Shown here: positions 30,846-42,016 of the stretch, piece by piece
How positions within the stretch are numbered: the stretch's first letter is position 1
How the letters are laid out: every line of letters starts with the position of its first letter
Source: Paragorgia papillata
Taxonomy: Eukaryota; Cnidaria; Anthozoa; Scleralcyonacea; Coralliidae
Assembly: GCA_035771165.1 (NCBI GenBank)
Contig: JAWNZC010000408.1
Span: 1,054,001-1,118,000 of the forward strand
Direction of reading: 5' to 3'
Length of the DNA: 64,000 nt
Position numbers and translations under genes: made by a program
The notes under the pieces: generated by a model
The model's input: the letters and a program-made list of their open reading frames with translations, nothing else
Told to the model about the DNA's origin: nothing
Databases searched by the model: none

Positions 30846-32060
30846 AAAATTAATTGCTACAGTGGCAGTTGAAGACTTGAAGTATTATAATAATTGTAAC
30901 ACAAAGAGGGGTGTGTACAGGATTTGCCATTGTTGGCAGTTTTTGTTTGAATTCACTTTTCTTTCACCCTAAACTACACAGAAAAGTAGAAGTTTATGTT
31001 CACTTGCCTCTGCTGCCCTAAATTAAGGCAATATTCTAGCCTTACATAAAGTACTATTGCGCAAATTTGGAAAGCATATTATAAATGACACGAACGGCAG
31101 AAAATGACCTTAGGTGCTTTCTCACAATAGCCACAATACAAACGGTAATTGAATAAAAAAGGAAACGTTGTTTTGGACATGATTTGAATCGTTTTACTAC
31201 ATTACTAATAACAATGTCTTCCTCACTGGTCTTCCTCAGCCCACACGGGAAGACAACAAAAGTCAAAACACGAATCTGAACCGTGTTTTACGCACGAATT
31301 CAAAGATAAATATCGTGAAAAATAGTAGAGGTACAATGAGGTACAATAGAAAATTTTTATTTCTTTGCTATTCCTTTTTTAAAATATTTAAATGTATGTC
31401 ACTTTCCTGTTCCGAAAATAGTCAAAAAACGTAAACAAAGACACATGTAGCGATGAGTTTGAAAATGACCTAAATAGCACCATTTTTTTGAAACATGAAA
31501 ATGTTTATAAGGACTAATAAACATCGGCCCAAATTAAAACAGCAAGAGAAACATAAGAACGAGTAAAAATTTCTGAGCGAGAATGACCTACCTTGAATGT
31601 TCAATTGACAGTTTTCCTGATTTTTCTGCCTGTGTAAAACAGGATATAAGACAAAAATCCCGCCATATTTGTCTTCTCCAGTTCTGGAGTTTTGTCGCAA
31701 AGCATTCTGGGAAGAGCGCAACATCCTCCTTTGTGGTAAGGTAGAGGACTGAGACTGAGGCTACTCAATTTTTACCCCTTTATTTTTACCCTTAATTTTC
31801 ACCCCACATTTCGGAGGTAAAAATTACCCCTTTTTTAAATTGATTGAAATTTTACCCCCCAAAAACGGGGCGTTCTGTGGAAAACATGTTACCCCCACAT
31901 TTTGGGGTATTTTTTACCCCCTGAAATTTACAGTGTGTGCGAGTGTTTCTCCTGCAACAGAGTCTGTAAATTGTAAGTGTTTTTGTTTGACAATAATAAA
32001 GATATATAATCTTTTGCGATACGTCATTATGCAAAGTGTGACGTAAAGTTATCTTATAAG

Positions 32061-32374
32061 CATAGGCGTACGAGGCGGGGGGGGGGGGGGGGGGGGGGCA
32101 GGGGGGCAGCTGCCCCCCCAGACGAATGGAAATGTTGCTAAGTCGGGCAAATTTTCAAGCTAAGTCGGGCAAAAATATAGAGAAAAAATTTAAAAATAGG
32201 ATGAAAATAAAGAAAAGTAATCAAAACAATTTAATATCTGTGTATTATAGGAGATAAAGTATATTGAACAACACGCACTTAGTGTGTTTTTTATATCAAA
32301 AGTCGGGCAATTTCCGTTTCAGTCGGGCAAAATGTTCTCCGCCCCCTCTATAAATTTGTGCCCGTACGCCTATG
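32061..32374. mobile_element. Element E4: hAT-type MITE
   Basis: Inverted ends CATAGGCGTACG and CGTACGCCTATG with the 8-bp target CTTATAAG duplicated at 32053-32060 and 32375-32382. Contains a poly(G) tract (32078-32098) and four AGTCGGGCAA words. Inserted in the right arm of E1. Confidence 0.88.
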
Positions 32375-32499
32375 CTTATAAGTTAAATTTATATATCAAA
32401 CAAACTGAAATATCTCAAAAACAAAGCAAGGAAATAAAAAACTACAAAATTAAAATAAGACAAACTTAATTTTCGTTTCATAGGCACTTTAACACAGGC

Positions 32500-33470
32500 G
32501 ATTTATCTTGTGCGAGGTATGACTCAGCCTGCAGTGCGAGCATCAGTTTAACGGCAATTTATTTTTAAATGGTCAAAATGTGACTTTATATTGGCCAGTA
32601 CACCGACAGGCAACAATCAGTCCCCTGAGATTTAGAGAGGACAAAGACACGTACAGCAACCATGTTGGTTGGTAAGCACAATAATAGCATCTAATCAGTT
32701 AATAGAAAATAGACATGGTGTGGAAGCTCAACAAAAGTCATTGTTTTATGTTTTTGTTCAGGTTTATGGAAATTTGTGCACTTTCACGGTTACTGAACAT
32801 ATTGTGTTTTCTGTTAATGAAGCAATCATCCAATAGCAACGTTTGGGTTTAATCACTCAACCGTACTGTTTAAATATTAATAAACCTAAAACAAAGGATT
32901 TGGCACCTTCGTGTATATACCTTTCAACATGAATCGTAACTTGATTGTTAACCGCTTTGAAGTTTGCCGGGTTTCCAAACCATGTCTATTTTCTATTAAC
33001 TATATTTGTACCTACCAACCAAGCAATAAACGATCGGATTTGTTTTAATTTGTTTTAAATATTATTTTGTGAATAAAAGTTATACTTACTTGGCAATATA
33101 TGTCTTACTCTTGTCTTGTGTTTTATTCATTTCTGAGTTGATTTGAAGCCACATGCAACTCCCTTTGCACTGCACAAATAAATGCACTCAAACAAGTCAT
33201 AATGATGTTTTGTCTCTAGATTCGCGGACTAGATCATATTAGACCCGTAATGAGACCATTGTTTCCTGCTCCCCTGAGGACTGAGAACAATATAAAAACG
33301 CAGTATGAAAACGCATACGTGTGGACATGGCCTTAACCGTAACCGTAACCAATAAACCTCTATAGCCTCTCTGGGGAATAAAATTGGTTTATTTTTTATG
33401 TACTCTGCAGATCAAAGTGGTTGTTCTCGGACTAAAAATGCATATGAAATGCCGCTTCAAAGGCCTTTTT
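32500..33470. other. Non-coding DNA
   Basis: Unique AT-rich sequence with no supported gene. Confidence 0.4.
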
Positions 33471-34320
33471 TGAGACCCCATTTACACTATAGAGCAAAAT
33501 TAGTATCCGGATTCACATTGTTTTTCATCCTCATAGGAATAAAAAACTATCCATTCCTTAATTTTACTGTAAATAACTTGAAATTGTTTACAGATCCTTG
33601 CTTTCAGTAAGTAGTACTCGTCAAGATGATTGTTATTAGAGACTTTAAGATCTACGACGTCAACCTCAACGACGACGTCTTTTAAACAAAATAATTATTT
33701 TTGCAAAACAAAGAAAATGAATAATTTTTAGTCCCAAGAGTAATCTCAACACCGTCCTCGTTCTTTATACAACGCCACTTAGAGCATTTCCACGTCTTCA
33801 GGACGACGTCAACGGCCAAGAGAGAAGTGTTGCTTAAGATTGACTTCAATACAGAGACTACAATCATTTTAGCAACACTAGGGCGTTTTGGAGGTTATTA
33901 ATCTACCTTCAAATATCAAATATAATAGTAAGTTAACCGTGACTGTAAAACTTATCTTGCGTTTTAACCGCCGTCGTCGTCCTAGCATCTTAAATTAAGT
34001 CCCTATTGTACGAACGACAACGGATCCTCATCAACCGTGCATGTATCGTGGTTGAGTGTTTAATGGAACGTGGTAATACTTCAAAAATATTTCCAATATG
34101 GAAATGTAAACTGCGATAATGATAACTTGCTTGGGCTTGTTTTTAAAGATAAGATCATATACAAAAGGCCAACCAAATCTTCATTGACTTTTTAAAAGCA
34201 AAGGCGCAGCAATCAATTTACTGTTATTGATTATCGGATGCGACAAAGTTGGTCGAGACTGAGACCCCGTTTACACTAGAGCAAAAGTATCCGGATTCAC
34301 ATTGTACATACAATGTGTTA
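33470..34320. repeat. Direct-repeat pair about 60 bp long
   Basis: GAGACCCCATTTACACTATA with TATCCGGATTCACATTG (from 33473) and GAGACCCCGTTTACACTAGA with TATCCGGATTCACATTG (from 34261) are direct repeats 790 bases apart. They could be two copies of one MITE end or the ends of a small retroelement. No coding sequence lies between. Confidence 0.5.
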
Positions 34321-34329
34321 AGTCATCAC

Positions 34330-35065
34330 GCGCATAATAAATGCATGTTTATAAAATAATTAAAGTTAATGTTATTCCCCCAGAAAACATATCGTATTAC
34401 AGAAATCTTATCACTTGTATTTTCTGCCATTTAATCCTAAGAGAGTTAGTTTCTTTGCATTTCAACTAATATCAGCCATTCAGCCCATGCAATCTATATA
34501 GTCTTAATTGCTATATTAAACTCGGTAATAGACTAGATCTACACAAGCAAAATATTAAAAATTGTATATACTGCAACAAAGTTCCACTTCATCGCAGATA
34601 TCGCAACTATATAGTCTATTATGCTCTAAGCTTAACAATCTATTATTAGAACAATATTACTTGATTCAGACGTACATGATAGTATTCGGCTGCCTTTAAA
34701 AGAAGCTTTGGATCGTAACCCTTCAAGTTGGCTGGTCTGGTCGATCGTATTTAACATCATATAGTATGTGAAGGTATTTGTAATTACTTTAACAATATAT
34801 CTTTAATCGGTATACTTACATCTCTTGTCGAATAACGTTGTTTCTAAGATGCTCTCAATGTTTTATTATTTTGAGGAATATTTATATGCCTGTAAAGTTA
34901 ACACGCGTAGATCAACCTGACAACGCTGTCAGGATTACTGACTGCATGCGACACCGGATGTGAGAATTGCAGACTCAGTCGGCAGAAATTGTTTTCAAGA
35001 TAGAACCGCTTTTTATTCGCTTTATATATAAATATATAAAATCGATCCCATATATGCAGGGCCAG
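34330..35065. other. Non-coding DNA
   Basis: AT-rich sequence without recognisable features. Confidence 0.4.
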
Positions 35066-35069
35066 AGTT

Positions 35070-35250
35070 TAATAAATAGTAAGCTTAGATATACTGCCAA
35101 AACAGAGAACGTATGAGTCTAACGTTCCGAGCGAAGGCCCTTCGTTAGTTCGTTCGTAGGCCCCTTTCTCTCTGACGAAGGGGCGCCTTCGCTCGAAACG
35201 TTAGACTCCTACGTTCTCTGTTTCGGCAGTATATCTTACCTTACTATTTA
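35070..35250. mobile_element. 180-bp hairpin MITE
   Basis: AATAAATAGTAAG, AGATATACTGCC, AACAGAGAACGTA and GAGTCTAACGTT at the left are repeated as complement at the right. The centre includes CTGACGAAGGGGCGCC and CGCTCGAAACG, a Penelope-like word order, but the hammerhead stems do not close. Confidence 0.75.
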
Positions 35251-35254
35251 TTTC

Positions 35255-36125
35255 GATTGTTGTTTCAACTGCCTACGCAGCACGCTACTTTTATTCCAGA
35301 GTTTAATAGTTTAATATGAGCAATGAAATTGTCTGACTGAAGTTCTTTTATGCATGATTGCATGACCATGCCAAACTGATCATGCAGACAAAAACAAACA
35401 AAGCTACCTAACAAGTTGTCAGGGCAGTGACTGGTTTGTCATGGCACCGTATAGTATAAAGCTGCCTGGCGATCCAGCCGGTAACTTGTCAAAGCACTGC
35501 AATTTTGTGCAACAAGTTGTATTTACCTGCCGAACGCTTCGCGTCACAGATCGTCAAACGGCCACCAAAATTCCTCGCGTCAAAAACATCACACTTCCAT
35601 TCTCACTGCGATGATGCCAGAGCCCATGAAGTTTGTGTGGCTGTGGCTATCAATTCTTCACAAAGTTACAAGCAAAATGACTGACGAGCTAACCGCTAGC
35701 ACATCAGCGCACCACAAAAATATCTACCTGCATGCGAATGCTCAATGCTTTTCTTCACAAACATGATGTCAGTTATATTTCAGTGATCTGCTAGCAGTTT
35801 CCAACAGTCCTTCTAGAGGTTTCTATCATCACTTTGTCATTTACCACTCCGCATTCATGGTAAAGGCGTTTTTTACATCAATTTTAAAGTCGTCAGTAGA
35901 ATGCATCACAATGATTTCTGTAACCCATGACCCCCACACACATATTTTATCCTACAGATCACGTATCAGTCTAGTCTCTTATCAAACACGTTTTAAATAG
36001 CTTTTATACTACGCATCATAATTATATATCTACGTCGAGGTAAGCCGGCGAAACTGATAACTGTGGCCGGCCTTTTGTTGTCTTCAATATATAATCTAGC
36101 TATAGTATAGACCATTCCTATATCA
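35255..36125. other. Non-coding DNA
   Basis: No gene or element recognised. Confidence 0.4.
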
Positions 36126-36130
36126 ATGTA

Positions 36131-36460
36131 TAGGGGGTCTATTATAGTTTGGCGGTTAGGCGATTTTAGCTATTATTTTAATTTTAGGTCGGATTTCGAT
36201 CATATCTAGTTTTTCGGGGCGGTTTGCAGTTAACGGAGAACCGTTCGGTTGCGGAAAGCTTTGAAATGTCCTCATCGGATACGGTTATCTTTTAGAATGT
36301 AGAGCGCTTTTCGCAAAATTGGCAATGATTTCTCAAAAACGCGGTTATGACGTTATGCTCTGTTCCTAAGTGAAACAGAAAAACGGTTGCGGTTAAAATT
36401 GCCAAAAGAAAACGGATTTCTCAAATTCTGAAATTCTGACCCCCTATAATAGACCCCCTG
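36131..36460. mobile_element. TA-flanked MITE (AGGGGGTCTATTATAG ends)
   Basis: TAGGGGGTCTATTATAG on the left and CTATAATAGACCCCCTG on the right, with TA at 36129-36130 and 36461-36462. Confidence 0.8.
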
Positions 36461-36464
36461 TATA

Positions 36465-37010
36465 TATGTATATATATATATATATATCGCCTTCATGAAG
36501 CAGTTTCAACACATGCAAAAACTATTAATTTTGTCAGTGTAGCGAGTTATCAAATTTTATTTTATTCTGAATTTATACACCGCTTTACAAAAGCAAAATC
36601 GTACTACTGTTCAATGTGGAAAATTTATAACCGGAATTTACGCTACCACTTAGGTCAATAGTATGTAGTTGTTAAAGTATCGAAGCCGATTGCTAATTTC
36701 TGGCTTAATTTGCTGATCAGACAAAATCAATCGTCAATATATTTTGACGTTAACTGCCATATAACGTCGGCTTTACTGGCTTTAAACTATATATAGCAAA
36801 CCATCACTAGAAAGCTTTATATGAACCATAGGTTATAAAAAATTTATTTATTTATTGAATATTTACAATGTAACATGACAGACGATTTTATTCACCTCTT
36901 GGGAAGCCCTCGGACAGGAATGAGTTAATTAGGAACTTGCTAAATGGTTCGTTTTTGAAGCCGTTCAATAAACTCGCAGTCAGTCATATATATTTGCGTT
37001 GAATAGGGAC
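36465..37010. other. Non-coding DNA
   Basis: AT-rich sequence; nothing recognised. Confidence 0.4.
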
Positions 37011-37014
37011 CTTG

Positions 37015-37279
37015 AAGGTGAATAACAGTGCGTGCTGCGCATGATCCATCTTTGTTTTGGTGTTCGGAACAACATGGCGGAAAACCAAGTGATTCGGTGA
37101 GGATATCTCTCCGGATTTCTTCTATTTCCGCTAAAAAAAATGTTTCGTTTTATGTACAAGTGATGAAGAGGAAGCAAGAAAAGCTTACAATCTTGAATAA
37201 GGTATCAGTATATTTTTGTAAATAGAGATCTATACATTAGTTTCGTACATGCGCAGTACGGACTGTTATTCACCTTTAT
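37015..37279. mobile_element. 265-bp MITE (AAGGTGAATAACAGT ends)
   Basis: Left AAGGTGAATAACAGTGCGTG with CTGCGCATG and right CATGCGCAG with TACGGACTGTTATTCACCTT are inverted copies. Confidence 0.8.
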
Positions 37280-37284
37280 AAGCA

Positions 37285-37825
37285 AGCACAACGCGAACGT
37301 CACGTCGACGACCCAAGTATATACAGTAGTCATTTTTCAACCAAAACAAACGTTGAATAATTTGCAGTCCTAAGAGTAATCCCAACACCGTCCTCGTTGC
37401 ACATACAACGTCAACTGAAGCGTTTTCACGTTTTCAAGACAACGTTGTGGCAAGAAACGGCCTGAAAATCTGTTATCGAAGTTTGGCTGCTTTCATTTTT
37501 AAAGGTCTTACAAAATACATAAAACATACAATATAGTTAATACGATGTCGTGATACATGGTTTTCGTCGTCCTAGCTTGCTTAATTAGGTCCCTTATTAT
37601 ATGCATGATAAAATTACTACTTTCTGATTGGTTGAGAGGAGTACAATTATTTTATTAATTGTACTGCAGTACAATTAATAAAAATAGAGAAGGCCCTAGG
37701 AACGATGTTGACAATAAATTCAAAATGGCGGCCAATTCTGCGATGGAAAGTTTTAACATTTCCAACGACTTGTGGTACACTATAATAATAACCGAACCCG
37801 TGGATTTTAACTGAGTAATATATAC
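37285..37825. other. Non-coding DNA with a small dyad
   Basis: TACAATTATTTTATTAATTG and CAGTACAATTAATAAAAAT (37648-37685) form a short palindrome. No gene. Confidence 0.4.
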
Positions 37826-37828
37826 TTA

Positions 37829-40012
37829 TCAGACCATATTCTTGTTTTTAGGAGGTTTTTAAGTTGTACTTGAAATAAATATCGAGGCAACCTCGTCCCC
37901 AGGGCCTTTTGCCCTGAGGCAGCGCGAAAAGGCCCTGGCATCGGCTGGTGGATTCTGCGTTTTCATTGGTTGATCGCTTTTCTTAAATATTCTTCGCAAA
38001 TACAATTAATGCAAAGTTTCAATTAATTTAGGATGAATGGCTCATATTCGACAATACCTCATAAGCGTCCACGTTTATAGTTTGATCTGTTCTTATTCTT
38101 ATAGTAGCGATAATGGCGGATTCGGATAACGTTTGGCAAATAATTCAGTGGCGAAAAACCGACTCTCGAGGATAGAAATCTTTGCTCGGAGTTTAATCTG
38201 CCGTCTTTCGTCTTCGAAAGTCGTCATATGGTTCGGTATTCAGTAAAAGCAGCAATGACAAGGATTTATGTGCTAATGTGCAGAATACTTGTGAAATTAT
38301 TAGATCACCGGCCCAAGGACGATTCGAGTTCAAAATTGATATGCAGAAAGTGCGAGGTATTTCTCTTTATAGACAAGATCCAAAATATATATGCAAATTA
38401 GAATAAACGTTGTGTAGCCACAAACGAAGTGTGAAGGCTGGGAGCAGTATAAAATCCATTTAATTTTGAGAGCACATAGGTACGACAGCGGGAGTGAGTA
38501 CACAAGTTTGGAATTTTATACTGTTGATAAAAAATAGTTGAGAAATTTACTACCATTAACGCGAGTATCACATTTCGAATTTAGTCAATTTGCAAATTCG
38601 AGGTTGTATATATATATTCATTTTCCAGTTTCAAAGCGAAAAATCTCAATGAAGAAAGAGTGGTAGATATTAAACCTCTCGGAAACGCTGTTAAAATGTG
38701 GTCCTCAACGACCGATATTTATAGTGGCTAAATATTATATTTTAGGCACACAACTAAGATAACAATGCAGAGTGACAAGGAAGTAACCGGCCAAAAATTG
38801 TCAACAAAAAATAGCTGCGCAGAAAAGCTTATGAACGCTATATTTTAAGCATGTCGTTTTTCCTGATATAAAAATTACATATATCTACGCCAAATAATGA
38901 AATATACATGTAGAACTGAAAAGCTAGAACGCCTCAGCCTTGTATTAATAATTTCTCTGGCAAGCTTATTGTAGCGGTTTTGACGTCTTGTCAATTTCAC
39001 TTTGCCACATCATATTTATATGTGATTTCGACTTAGGAAAAATCTGACAGACTGCGGATTATAGTAAATTTTTCATATAACACATTTTTAAGTAGAATGA
39101 CTAAAAAGTCTACTAATTAAACACCGTTCATTTATGAAGAGACTGCGTCTGCATGAGTATAAAGAAAGTTATATTTACACTTAATTCATGATTTGTTGCT
39201 TTGACGGGCGTAGTCGTGCGGCCAGACACGGCGTTAAAAATATCTATGAGAAAAGGTATAGTCTACCTCCAGATATATTATCAAAATCAAATTCCTTAAG
39301 ACTCTCGTTTGCCACACAATACTGAACCATCCGAACGTTTTCAAAGACGCCGTTTGCGGGCTGATTTCATCTCGTCGGCGATGGATGACTTTATAATAGT
39401 TGAAAGCACACTGTTTGCCGCTCGAATTATTATTTTCTTCTTAAATTTCGGTCAACAAAAGCTCGTGAATTCCAGGAAGCTGGGTCATGTAAACTCATGT
39501 TTGTCTCTTCCTGTGATTTTGGTAGAAGAAACTGCGCGGGAGCTTCTGCTGTTGTTACTTCTTGAACCAGAACGTCTTTAATATATATTAAAAGCGGCTT
39601 GGAAAGTTTATGGCTTCTTTATTACCGCAATACCTGATTTCGCTAGCTTTGGACGACGAATTGCGGAATTATAGAGGTCTCTATGTAACAAGTATTCAAA
39701 ACACTTTACCTGAAGTGGTTCTAGACAATACGAAGAGAAGTTGGCGTTATTGAACGCTAAACAAGCACAGTCAATTTCCTCGAAGAACCAAATGTATTAT
39801 AATTTATTACACCCAGAAATTCTGGGTGTAAAACCAGCCGATGCCAGGGCCTTTTCGCGCTGCCTCAGGGCAAAAGGCCCTGGGGACGAGGTTGATATCG
39901 AGGACTACTCCGAAAACAGTGTTTATTGTAATGAGGTCTTTATCTCCAGATAATCATCAAAAGTAACGCAATAATAACCGACTGCTAACTGAACAAAAGA
40001 ATATGGTCTGAT
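37829..40012. mobile_element. 2.2-kb element E6 with long subterminal inverted repeats
   Basis: Outer words ATCAGACCATATTCTT and AAGAATATGGTCTGAT pair, and 66-bp subterminal repeats (37880-37948 and 39833-39900; CCTCGTCCCCAGGGCCTTTT, CCCTGAGGCAGCGCGAAAAG) pair almost perfectly. No transposase is recognised; an open frame at 39309-39581 lies inside. Confidence 0.65.
39309..39581 (+). CDS. Hypothetical frame inside E6
   Basis: The track-style frame begins at a TGCCACACAATACTGAACC context with MPHNTEPSERFQRRRLRADF and ends in TAA after a leucine-rich tail. The first codon is not a clear ATG; an internal ATG lies at ISSAMDDF. No family recognised. It could be the remnant of a transposon gene. 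Confidence 0.2.
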   Translation: MPHNTEPSERFQRRRLRADFISSAMDDFIIVESTLFAARIIIFFLNFGQQKLVNSRKLGHVNSCLSLPVILVEETARELLLLLLLEPERL

Positions 40013-40019
40013 GACTTTC

Positions 40020-40515
40020 TATACTTTAATAAAACTCTTCTGCTCCTTTATTAAACGTACATAAACTTAAACACTGTATCATGAGTGCTGAAGTACTCGT
40101 TAAAAATCATTTTATTGTACAAACGTTTTCGGCATGCAGTTCTTAATCATACAAGTGTATATTTGCCTATAACAGTAATTTCTGATCATGAGTTGACGAA
40201 AGACTTCCAAAGCGAACACTGCATGTGAGTGCATGTGCACAGCAGATAAGTCCAATACTTCAAATACCATACTGGTCAAAACAAAACAGGTTATATATCA
40301 AAGTCAAAGACTAGGTATGTTGTCAATTGCAACATAAGAGTATTACACAATTCTCGCTCATGCATGCAGCGGTGCATATCTTATGCGCGCGCTATACGAT
40401 CTGTTCGCGACGTCGTGCGTATATGTCCGGCAGTTACAACGATTTGTCGGTAAAACCATTTTATACTGACCCAATCCGCTTTAATACAGTATGCATGCGT
40501 TGACTATAGAATAAA
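40020..40515. other. Non-coding DNA
   Basis: No feature recognised. Confidence 0.4.
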
Positions 40516-40523
40516 CATTTTCC

Positions 40524-40885
40524 CAGTGGCGTAGCCAGACCCGGGCCCACCCTGGCCTGGGCCCGGACGTCAGCTCGGCTGAATATAATTATGATAAATT
40601 TCAAATAATGCCAGGTCAAAATAAGAACTTATCCAGCCTAGCTGCCTTTCCTTTTCCCTCATCTGCCGGTCGAATATCAAGTGTACGAGTTTAACACCAA
40701 TTGAAGACATCGAATCCAGCTCGGCGCCGCAACCGAAAATACGAGAAAAGCGTCCTCAAAATGCAGGAAATGCCGTTTCAGAGACCCAAAATTCAAATAT
40801 TTTCCGGGGGGCATGCCCCCAGACGGCCCTAGAATCTCTGCTTCCCATGGGCCCCGGCATCACTAATTCTCTCGCTACGCCACTG
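40524..40885. mobile_element. hAT-type MITE
   Basis: Ends CAGTGGCGTAGCCAGA and TCGCTACGCCACTG. The 8-bp target CATTTTCC is duplicated perfectly at 40516-40523 and 40886-40893. CAGTGGCGTAGC is a widespread hAT terminus. Related to the fragment at 22285-22468. Confidence 0.92.
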
Positions 40886-40894
40886 CATTTTCCA

Positions 40895-41490
40895 ATCTTG
40901 ATAAAATAATATTTGAAGCTAAAGCAGCAAAAACATGCAGTGATATTTAACTTTTCGAAGTGTTTATAGAGCTAGTTTGTTTTGGAACAATGAGCAGCCT
41001 TAGTTTGTTCTACAATACTAGACCGATTGTTCTATGGCAAAGTTACACAATCGCCAGTCCAAGCCTGGTGTATGCATTAGCTTATATATAATCACTATAT
41101 ATATGGCTCATTCAGATTTAAAAGTCAAGTTCGTCATATCTTGTCACATTTTGTGCACTATCTTTACCAGGTCTTACAAATACGAAAGAAAACTTGCTTT
41201 GCGGTTGCACCGCCTTTGGTCTGTGTGGATTTTAACAAATGGCCCACACAAAACAGGCACTGCATGGTCTATAAAACCCATTAATCCACCCCAAAATATC
41301 TGTTCTGGTTCAACATCCACGGTACAGTTACGGTTGTTATGTTTCTTTCATGCAGGTAACCAAAAGCTGACATCTAAGACTGAAAAACTGAGTGGTCAGA
41401 CAGATATGCACATTACGGAGAATGTGAGACAAAATCTTTGACTCGCAACCTATATACCTTGGCGATCTATACATATATACCCCGCTGGGC
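40895..41490. other. Upstream region of the bHLH gene
   Basis: The open frame at 41034-41441 has no recognisable features and is not counted as a gene. Confidence 0.4.
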
Positions 41491-41494
41491 ACTA

Positions 41495-41508
41495 CTTATA
41501 TATATATT
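41495..41508 (+). promoter_or_regulatory. TATA box of the bHLH gene
   Basis: CTTATATATATATT about 90-100 bases before the ATG, followed by the GC-rich AGCCGCGCGGTGGCAGG. Spacing suits a short leader. Confidence 0.5.
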
Positions 41509-41596
41509 AGCCGCGCGGTGGCAGGTAATTCAACAACAAAAACAAGACGACATTGCCACGTACAAGAGCAGTCGAACAACTGCGTTTGAGTTCATC

Positions 41597-42016
41597 ATGC
41601 CCGAGAGAGACGATGAGGCCGTGCAAGTCAACGACGATGAGCAACAAGTGGCGGACACTAAACCGAAACAACGCAAGCGGCGTAGAAAACGAATGCTGAC
41701 CGGAATCAGTAAACAGCGACGATTGGCTAACGAGCGTGAGCGAAAAAGGCTTCAAGTGGTTAACACTGCTTTTGTTAGTCTCAAGAACGTTCTGCCGCTA
41801 AAGTCTGTGGACCAAAAGATCTCGCGGATCGAAATAGTGCGTTTAGCATCGAGACATATCGCCTCCCTAATGCAACTCTTACACCACAATGAGGATTTGC
41901 AAGACGACGAAGAACAAGAAAATTTTTGCTGCGACGATCAAATCACGACGAGCGACGAGGAAGCCGTACTCAATCTTGCCGAGTCTGATGATGAATCTGA
42001 CAGTCTAGCCCTGTAA
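41597..42016 (+). CDS. bHLH transcription factor, group A, paraxis/scleraxis-like
   Basis: An intronless frame of 139 residues. An acidic start is followed by a lysine/arginine-rich nuclear-targeting stretch (22-32). The bHLH domain follows: basic region RRLANERERKR (41-51, with E48 as the E-box contact), helix 1 VVNTAFVSLKNVLP (54-67), loop, and helix 2 KISRIEIVRLASRHIASLMQ (74-93). VNTAF..L...LP....D.K.S.IE..RLAS..I..L is the paraxis/scleraxis/TCF15 pattern. A highly acidic tail (94-139) may be an activation domain. The frame is open further upstream to 41438, but ATG 41597 (TCATCATGC) sits downstream of the TATA box and starts the conserved-looking protein. Family members dimerise with E proteins and bind CANNTG. 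Confidence 0.88.
   Translation: MPERDDEAVQVNDDEQQVADTKPKQRKRRRKRMLTGISKQRRLANERERKRLQVVNTAFVSLKNVLPLKSVDQKISRIEIVRLASRHIASLMQLLHHNEDLQDDEEQENFCCDDQITTSDEEAVLNLAESDDESDSLAL

Larger units (their letters stand above)
28268..31732. mobile_element. Element E3: DNA transposon with HIRAN gene
   Basis: Perfect 45-bp terminal inverted repeats (28268-28312 and 31688-31732) start AAAGGAGGATGTTGCGCTCT and end GCGACAAAACT. The target GTGGTAAGG is duplicated on both sides (28259-28267 and 31733-31741), proving insertion. It carries a rightward HIRAN-domain gene and the 3' exons of a leftward transposase-like gene, with AT-rich (ATATAATA)n between them. The transposase 5' part is missing. A 9-bp duplication excludes mariner, PIF and piggyBac types; I cannot name the superfamily. 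Confidence 0.8.
26899..31935. mobile_element. Element E2 with GGGGTAAA-rich ends
   Basis: Inverted ends CACTGTAAATTTCA at 26899-26912 and 31922-31935. Both subterminal regions (to about 27260 on the left, from about 31770 on the right) consist of irregular TTACCCC/GGGGTAAA words. Inserted in E1 and itself carrying E3. Residual plus-strand sequence just outside E3 reads GGTTGGCGCAGTGGTAAGG then TAGAGGACTGAG, a tRNA A-box-like piece. Confidence 0.7.
26664..32488. mobile_element. Element E1, outermost of a nested stack
   Basis: The ends GTGCACATGAAACGAAAATT and AAGTCTGTCTTATTTG match the complement of 32450-32488 with few changes, and pairing continues through TTTCGTTTCCTTGC, TTTGTTTGATATGCAA and ACTTTGCATAATGAC. 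Its own interior is only about 0.5 kb; the rest is later insertions. Related fragments lie at 2545, 10070 and 24480. Confidence 0.7.

Noticed and set aside
33330..33355. Telomere-like CCGTAACCGTAACC
   Set aside because: Only three imperfect repeats, and the unit is not TTAGGG-type; not a telomeric tract.
33795..33830. CTGAAGA...GAAA on the minus strand
   Set aside because: Only four bases separate the boxes, too few for stem II; it is a chance match.
35070..35250. Hammerhead ribozyme in the 180-bp hairpin
   Set aside because: CTGACGA and CGAAAC are present in the right order, but stem II cannot close next to GAAA and no return strand pairs with the stem I side.
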